Part shown: positions 60,148-64,000 of the stretch, piece after piece
How positions within the stretch are numbered: position 1 is the first letter of the stretch
How the letters are laid out: every line of letters begins with the position of its first letter
DNA from: Halopiger djelfimassiliensis
GTDB taxonomy: Archaea; Halobacteriota; Halobacteria; Halobacteriales; Natrialbaceae
DNA length: 64,000 nt
Assembly: GCF_000455365.1 (NCBI RefSeq)
Contig: NZ_HG315685.1
Coordinates: 414,537-478,536 of the forward strand
Direction: 5' to 3'
Notes under the pieces: generated by a model
Told to the model about the DNA's origin: nothing
What the model saw: only the letters and a program-made list of their open reading frames with translations
Database searches by the model: none
Made by a program: the position numbers and the translations under genes

Positions 60148-61287
60148 ATGATTCCCGGGGCGAGCGAGTACGGCGTCGACGTCGCGATCGACGAGGCGGC
60201 CGTCGACGAACTGCTCGAGGTCACGCCGGCAGACGTCGAGGCACCGTCGTCGCTGACGTTCGCACGCAACGTGTTCGTGCCGCTGACGACGGCGTGTCGA
60301 TACACGTGTACCTACTGTACGTACTTCGACCCTCCGGGCCAGGCCTCGCTGCTCTCGCTCGAGGAGATCCGGGAGATCTGTCGTTCGGGTGCCGACGCCG
60401 GCTGTACGGAGGCGCTGTTTACCTTCGGCGACGATCCCGACGACCGCTACACCGAGATCCACGATCAGTTGGCGGAGTGGGGCCACGATTCGATCCACAC
60501 CTACTTGCGGGAGGCCTGTGAAGTCGCTCTGGAGGAAGGACTCCTCCCGCATGCAAACCCCGGCGACCAGACGCGCGAGCAGATGGAAACCGTCGCGGAC
60601 GTCAACGCCAGCATGGGCGTGATGCTCGAGACGACGGCCGACGTCGATGCTCACGCGGGGCCACGACGGAAGGTCCCCGGCCAGCGCCTGCGAACCATCC
60701 GGAACGCCGGCGAACTCGACGTCGCTTTCACGACCGGTATCCTCGTCGGCGTCGGCGAGACCTGGCGCGACCGGGCCGAGAGCCTGCTCGCGATCCGGGA
60801 CCTCCACGACCGGTACGATCACGTTCAGGAAGTGATCGTCCAGCCGGTCGTGAACAACGAACGCTGGTCCGGCGGCACGCCCGATCTCGAGACGATGCGC
60901 CGGGTGACCGCGATGGCCCGGGTCGCCCTGCCCGAAGCGGTGTCGGTGCAGGTCCCTCCTAACCTCGCACCCGCGCGTAAACTGATCGACTGCGGCGTCG
61001 ACGATCTCGGCGGCGTCTCGCCGGTCACCGACGACCACATCAATCCCGACTACGAATGGCCGGCGCTTCGGGAACTCGAGGAGATCGCCGACAGCGCGGC
61101 CGTCCCGCTTCACGAACGGCTGCCGGTCTACGAGCGGTTCCTGCCGCAATCGCTGCGGCCCGACGGGTTCGATGGGGTTCCAGCGTCGGACGGCCAATGG
61201 ATTTCGCCGCCGATCCGGGCGGCGCTGGTAGCCGACGACGAGGCCGGATGCCGATATCGAACCGTGCTCGAATCGGACGGCTACTGA
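60148..61287 (+). CDS. cofG: 7,8-didemethyl-8-hydroxy-5-deazariboflavin synthase subunit (CofG)
   Basis: A 379-residue radical SAM enzyme that, with CofH, builds the Fo chromophore of coenzyme F420. The radical SAM cluster motif CRYTCTYCTY (CxxxCxxC) is at about residues 50-57. The family blocks are ALFTFGDDPDDRY, GLLPHANPGDQ and VGVGETWRDRAESLLAIRDLHDRYDHVQEVIVQ, with a C-terminal GGVSPVTDDHINPDYEWP. ATG 60148 follows GAGGT at SD distance; the frame to 60109 is not needed. cofH is not in the window. Confidence 0.94.
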   Translation: MIPGASEYGVDVAIDEAAVDELLEVTPADVEAPSSLTFARNVFVPLTTACRYTCTYCTYFDPPGQASLLSLEEIREICRSGADAGCTEALFTFGDDPDDRYTEIHDQLAEWGHDSIHTYLREACEVALEEGLLPHANPGDQTREQMETVADVNASMGVMLETTADVDAHAGPRRKVPGQRLRTIRNAGELDVAFTTGILVGVGETWRDRAESLLAIRDLHDRYDHVQEVIVQPVVNNERWSGGTPDLETMRRVTAMARVALPEAVSVQVPPNLAPARKLIDCGVDDLGGVSPVTDDHINPDYEWPALRELEEIADSAAVPLHERLPVYERFLPQSLRPDGFDGVPASDGQWISPPIRAALVADDEAGCRYRTVLESDGY

Positions 61288-61358
61288 AAACTGATCGGTC
61301 CGACGAAGTCGTCGTGATCGTGTCGCTGGACGGGTTCTGAAATCGAAAGGGGAGCGAG

Positions 61359-62462
61359 TTATTCGTCGGCGTCGTCGGATTCCTCGGCGTCGTCCGCCCC
61401 CTCGGCGTCTTCCGAGGCGTTCGTGTCGTCCGGCTGTTCGGGCGGCTGGACGGGCATCGTCGCCGATCCGGTCTCGGAGCCGCCGTCGTCAGCACCCGGG
61501 GCGCTTGGCGCGTTCGGGGACTTGTTACCGGTCACGAGGAACTCGAGGAGGTTCCCGATGAGAACGTCGTTATCGGCGACGTTGTGGTTCTCGGTGGTCA
61601 TGAATCCGGTGTCGCCGACGGCGACCGCGTTGCCGTGTCTGGCGACGACGCCGTACTCGCCGGCTTCGCGGTTCTCGGAGTGTTCGGTCGTCGCGCTGGT
61701 CGTGAGCAGGGTCGATCCTGCCGTCGCCACCGGGGTCGGAGCCTCGAAGACGGCCCGGTCGACGCCGTCGGTAATCGAATCTCCGGTCGCCGGTGTGGCG
61801 GGGATCGTCCGGAAGTTGTGTTCGTACTCCGCCATGTTGTAGAGGTAGCCGGTATCGTAGGCGATACCGAGCGGCGAGGTCACCGACGCGAATTCACCGT
61901 CGTTCATCTCCGACGGTGCCGCTGCGCCGAACGGACCCATGGCGGGCACGGACATCCCGCCGGTGTCGGGACCGGCCGCGAACAGAACTCGCCCGCCGGC
62001 GCTGGCGAACTCGTCGACGACCTCCGCTTCGGCGGCCGTATACCGCATCCGTGGCTCGACGACGATCAGCGCATCGGCGTCCTGAAGCGTGTCGGCGAGA
62101 TCGGTTGCTCGCTGGTTGGGTTCGGTCGTCATTCGGTCTTCGGTCTCGTGGTACGTGACGGAGTGTCCTGCGGCGGTCAGCGCCGAGACGACCGGTTGCA
62201 GGTCCGCCGTCGACACGTCGTTGCCGTGGGCGACGTCGATGGCGACGGTCTTCGATCCGGTGCCGTCGTCGATAGTGATCTCGCCGCCGCGCTCGAGTGT
62301 CGGCGTCTCGACTGCGCCGGGCTGGAAGTGGTCCTGATCGACCGTCGGCCGCGCGGTCGTCCCCTGATTAGTGATCACACCTGCCGCCGCGGTCGCGGCT
62401 ACCGTGACGAGGATGACCGCGACGAACACCATCACTCGCGAACGGATCTCGTCGCCGTTCAT
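61359..62462 (-). CDS. DUF4350-domain membrane-anchored protein
   Basis: A 367-residue protein. An N-terminal anchor helix (residues 9-30, MVFVAVILVTVAATAAAGVI) is followed by an extracytoplasmic domain with the DUF4350 pattern: a Rossmann-like block with TLQDADALIVVEPRMRYTAAEAEVVDEFASAGGRVLFAAGP, then GVVARHGNAVAVGDTGFMTTENHNVADNDVLIGNLLEFL. The tail is Asp/Glu/Ala-rich. Its start overlaps the SppA stop (ATGA, 62459-62462), so the two are translationally coupled and probably act together at the membrane. Confidence 0.8.
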   Translation of the reverse strand: MNGDEIRSRVMVFVAVILVTVAATAAAGVITNQGTTARPTVDQDHFQPGAVETPTLERGGEITIDDGTGSKTVAIDVAHGNDVSTADLQPVVSALTAAGHSVTYHETEDRMTTEPNQRATDLADTLQDADALIVVEPRMRYTAAEAEVVDEFASAGGRVLFAAGPDTGGMSVPAMGPFGAAAPSEMNDGEFASVTSPLGIAYDTGYLYNMAEYEHNFRTIPATPATGDSITDGVDRAVFEAPTPVATAGSTLLTTSATTEHSENREAGEYGVVARHGNAVAVGDTGFMTTENHNVADNDVLIGNLLEFLVTGNKSPNAPSAPGADDGGSETGSATMPVQPPEQPDDTNASEDAEGADDAEESDDADE

Positions 62463-63430
62463 GGCGCTTCACCTCCTGTGGCCGGCGTGGTCGGTGCTGG
62501 CGTCTCGGACGGGCGACTCGTCTCGATGACCGTCTCTCCGTCGACGGTTCCCCAGACTGCAAGGAACGCAGGGGTGTTGACGCTGCCGTAGTCACCGTAG
62601 GTTTGCGGATGGCCGTCCGGACCCCGTTCCGAATCGTCCGCTGTCGATTCCATCCCTAGCAGCGGTGACACCATTGCGTCGCGATCCATCTCGACGGTTT
62701 CGTAGTCGTTGAGGCCGGCCATGTCGGCAGCCGCTCCGATCGCGACCTCGGTATCTCCGACTTCGTCGGTGAGCCCGTTTTCGACGCTCTCGACGCCGGT
62801 GTACGTTTTCGCGTAGCTGAGTTCGGTCTCGGAGAGTTCCAGCTCGTCGCCCCGGTGTTCCATCACCGACCCGACGAACATCTGTTTCATCTGTTCGACC
62901 TGTTGTTTGACCTGTTCTTTGGTGCCGCCGGCCTTGTCCGGTCCGGTCGTGATCTGTTCGTCTCGGGTCGGAGGATCGATGTACGTCGCACGCACGCCGA
63001 CGCTACCGACCGTCGAACTCGGGTTGACGTAGATCTCGTCGCTTGGAACGCTCATGTAGTAGCCACCCGAGGCACCGACCGATTGGATGCTCGTAACGAC
63101 CGGCATCTCTTCGGCCGTCCGCTCGACCGCGAGATAGAGGCTTTCGCTTGCGGTCACGCCACCGCCCGGACTGTCGACCTCCAGAACGACCGCGTTGATC
63201 GATTCGTTCTCACGTGCCTCACGGAGGTCGTCGATGACCTCGTCGGCAACTCGTTCGTTGATCCCGCTGTTCAGCTCGATGACGGCGACGGTGCCGTCGG
63301 GGCCGCTCGTCGTCCCCCATGCGATCGGAGCGAACGCGGCTCCAACGAGGAGAGCAACGACGACGATCGTCACGTACGACTGTGCGATCGTCCCGAGCAT
63401 ATCTCGGAGAGTAGTCAACGGTCTTGCCAT
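62459..63430 (-). CDS. sppA: Signal peptide peptidase SppA (family S49)
   Basis: A 323-residue membrane serine protease. It has an N-terminal TM helix (residues 17-40). The LEVDSPGGGVTASESLY block precedes the nucleophile Ser in SIQSVGASGGYYMSVPSDEIY (about residue 125), followed by NPSSTVGSVGVRATY, all standard S49 features. Probably degrades cleaved signal peptides or membrane proteins. ATG 63430 is preferred to the in-frame 63457 since it starts directly before the helix. Coupled to the DUF4350 gene. Confidence 0.88.
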   Translation of the reverse strand: MARPLTTLRDMLGTIAQSYVTIVVVALLVGAAFAPIAWGTTSGPDGTVAVIELNSGINERVADEVIDDLREARENESINAVVLEVDSPGGGVTASESLYLAVERTAEEMPVVTSIQSVGASGGYYMSVPSDEIYVNPSSTVGSVGVRATYIDPPTRDEQITTGPDKAGGTKEQVKQQVEQMKQMFVGSVMEHRGDELELSETELSYAKTYTGVESVENGLTDEVGDTEVAIGAAADMAGLNDYETVEMDRDAMVSPLLGMESTADDSERGPDGHPQTYGDYGSVNTPAFLAVWGTVDGETVIETSRPSETPAPTTPATGGEAP

Positions 63431-63633
63431 ATTCGTACAACCGATAGTCACGACCATTGATATAAAAAGTATTCTATTATCATTTAGGTGTATTATGATA
63501 TACTAGGCACTATTAGGGTCGGACGATGGCGTTGATCTCCCCCAGGCGGCTCGGTACTATCGCTCGACAGTCGAACGTTCTCGGACCCCCATAAAAGAGA
63601 TCGACGGGCGTTTTCCGGCCGTGAAACTACGAG

Positions 63634-64000
63634 ATGAATTTCGACGGCGTCATTGCTGCAGCCGTCGTCGAACACACCGCCGAGCGACTCGATCCAGCCC
63701 GCCGTTCGACCGCGATCACGACGTTCCGATCCGGTAGCGATCCGGCTGGGCTTTCTCGAGCGTCGCCTGTGTCTGCAACGTTACGATCCGGCCGGTCGGC
63801 GTCGATTCGATCTCGGCGTTCGCGTCGACCGACTCGAGGTGCCAAGCAGTTGTGCTCGAGGCGGCTTCTGTGCGACGCCACAGTCGTACACCGTCAACGC
63901 CCCGCGATCACCATTGGGAGGCGGCGGCTCCGTCCTCACGGAGCAACGCGGGGGTGAAAATCGGACGGGGACGTGTGGCTTCCCAACGGAATGGGGGCAC
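63634..64000 (+). pseudogene. Possible frameshifted or edge-truncated reading frame
   Basis: From ATG 63634 the first ~30 codons look coding (MNFDGVIAAAVVEHTAERLDPARR..., with GC-rich third positions). Further on, that frame loses coding character, while the +1 frame from about 63735 (AIRLGFLERRLCLQRYDPAG...) keeps it up to the window edge without a stop. This may be one gene broken by a frameshift, but no family is recognised and the right end lies beyond the window. Confidence 0.3.

Overview
The window is haloarchaeal chromosome, most like the Natrialbales (Natrinema/Haloterrigena type). The grounds are high GC, acidic proteins, haloarchaeal protein families throughout (PGF-CTERM S-layer glycoproteins, CetZ, CofC/CofG, a ba3-type oxidase), an intron-containing CAT tRNA, and few Shine-Dalgarno sites. 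The genus is an inference.

Layout. 1-5.5 kb is ordinary chromosome: a 5'-partial membrane protein, two GNAT acetyltransferases, tRNA-Gly(CCC), nadE, an enoyl-CoA hydratase family protein and a haloarchaeal protein of unknown function. 5.5-23.6 kb is an integrated element of about 18 kb. It sits in tRNA-Thr(GGT), and the last 56 bp of the tRNA gene recur exactly at the far end. It carries a tyrosine integrase next to the tRNA, a cluster of tiny zinc-finger proteins with a winged-helix regulator, an archaeo-eukaryotic-type primase beside a G-rich repeat region that could be an origin, and much defence cargo. The cargo is a complete type I restriction-modification operon (hsdM-hsdS-hsdR) that runs on into a YgjP-type metallopeptidase and a membrane protein, a Gln/Ser-rich helical protein upstream of hsdM, a stand-alone HsdR-N-type nuclease-domain protein, and a translationally coupled soluble/four-TM pair that by eye resembles phage lambda RexA/RexB. 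This last unit is the best candidate for an undescribed archaeal defence system.

23.6-33.3 kb holds a MaoC-like protein, an NAD(P)-binding reductase opposite an HxlR regulator, and two tandem paralogous S-layer glycoprotein genes. These share conserved 5' leaders and 3' terminator hairpins, and a third, gene-less copy of the leader motif lies beyond them. 33.4-37.2 kb is a large orphan Eco57I/PglX-like DNA methyltransferase. 37.3-44.6 kb is a respiratory block: a copper P-type ATPase and a TauE/SafE-like maturation protein divergent from a four-gene ba3-type oxidase operon whose CuA subunit has an extra C-terminal beta domain.

After an intron-containing tRNA(CAT), 45-49.5 kb encodes ion and stress functions (CNNM/CBS protein, tandem UspA, a truncated TrkH, a CPA1 antiporter). 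49.5-55 kb looks accessory and decayed: an IS200/IS605-derived palindrome-ended MITE-like element, a secreted trypsin-like protease, a lipoprotein, a frameshifted alpha/beta hydrolase and small proteins. 55.9-63.4 kb returns to core genes: a RAM-domain protein, thymidylate kinase, an NDUFA9-like reductase, CetZ with cofC and cofG (F420 synthesis), and a coupled DUF4350/SppA pair. The last 370 bp hold a possible disrupted or edge-truncated reading frame.
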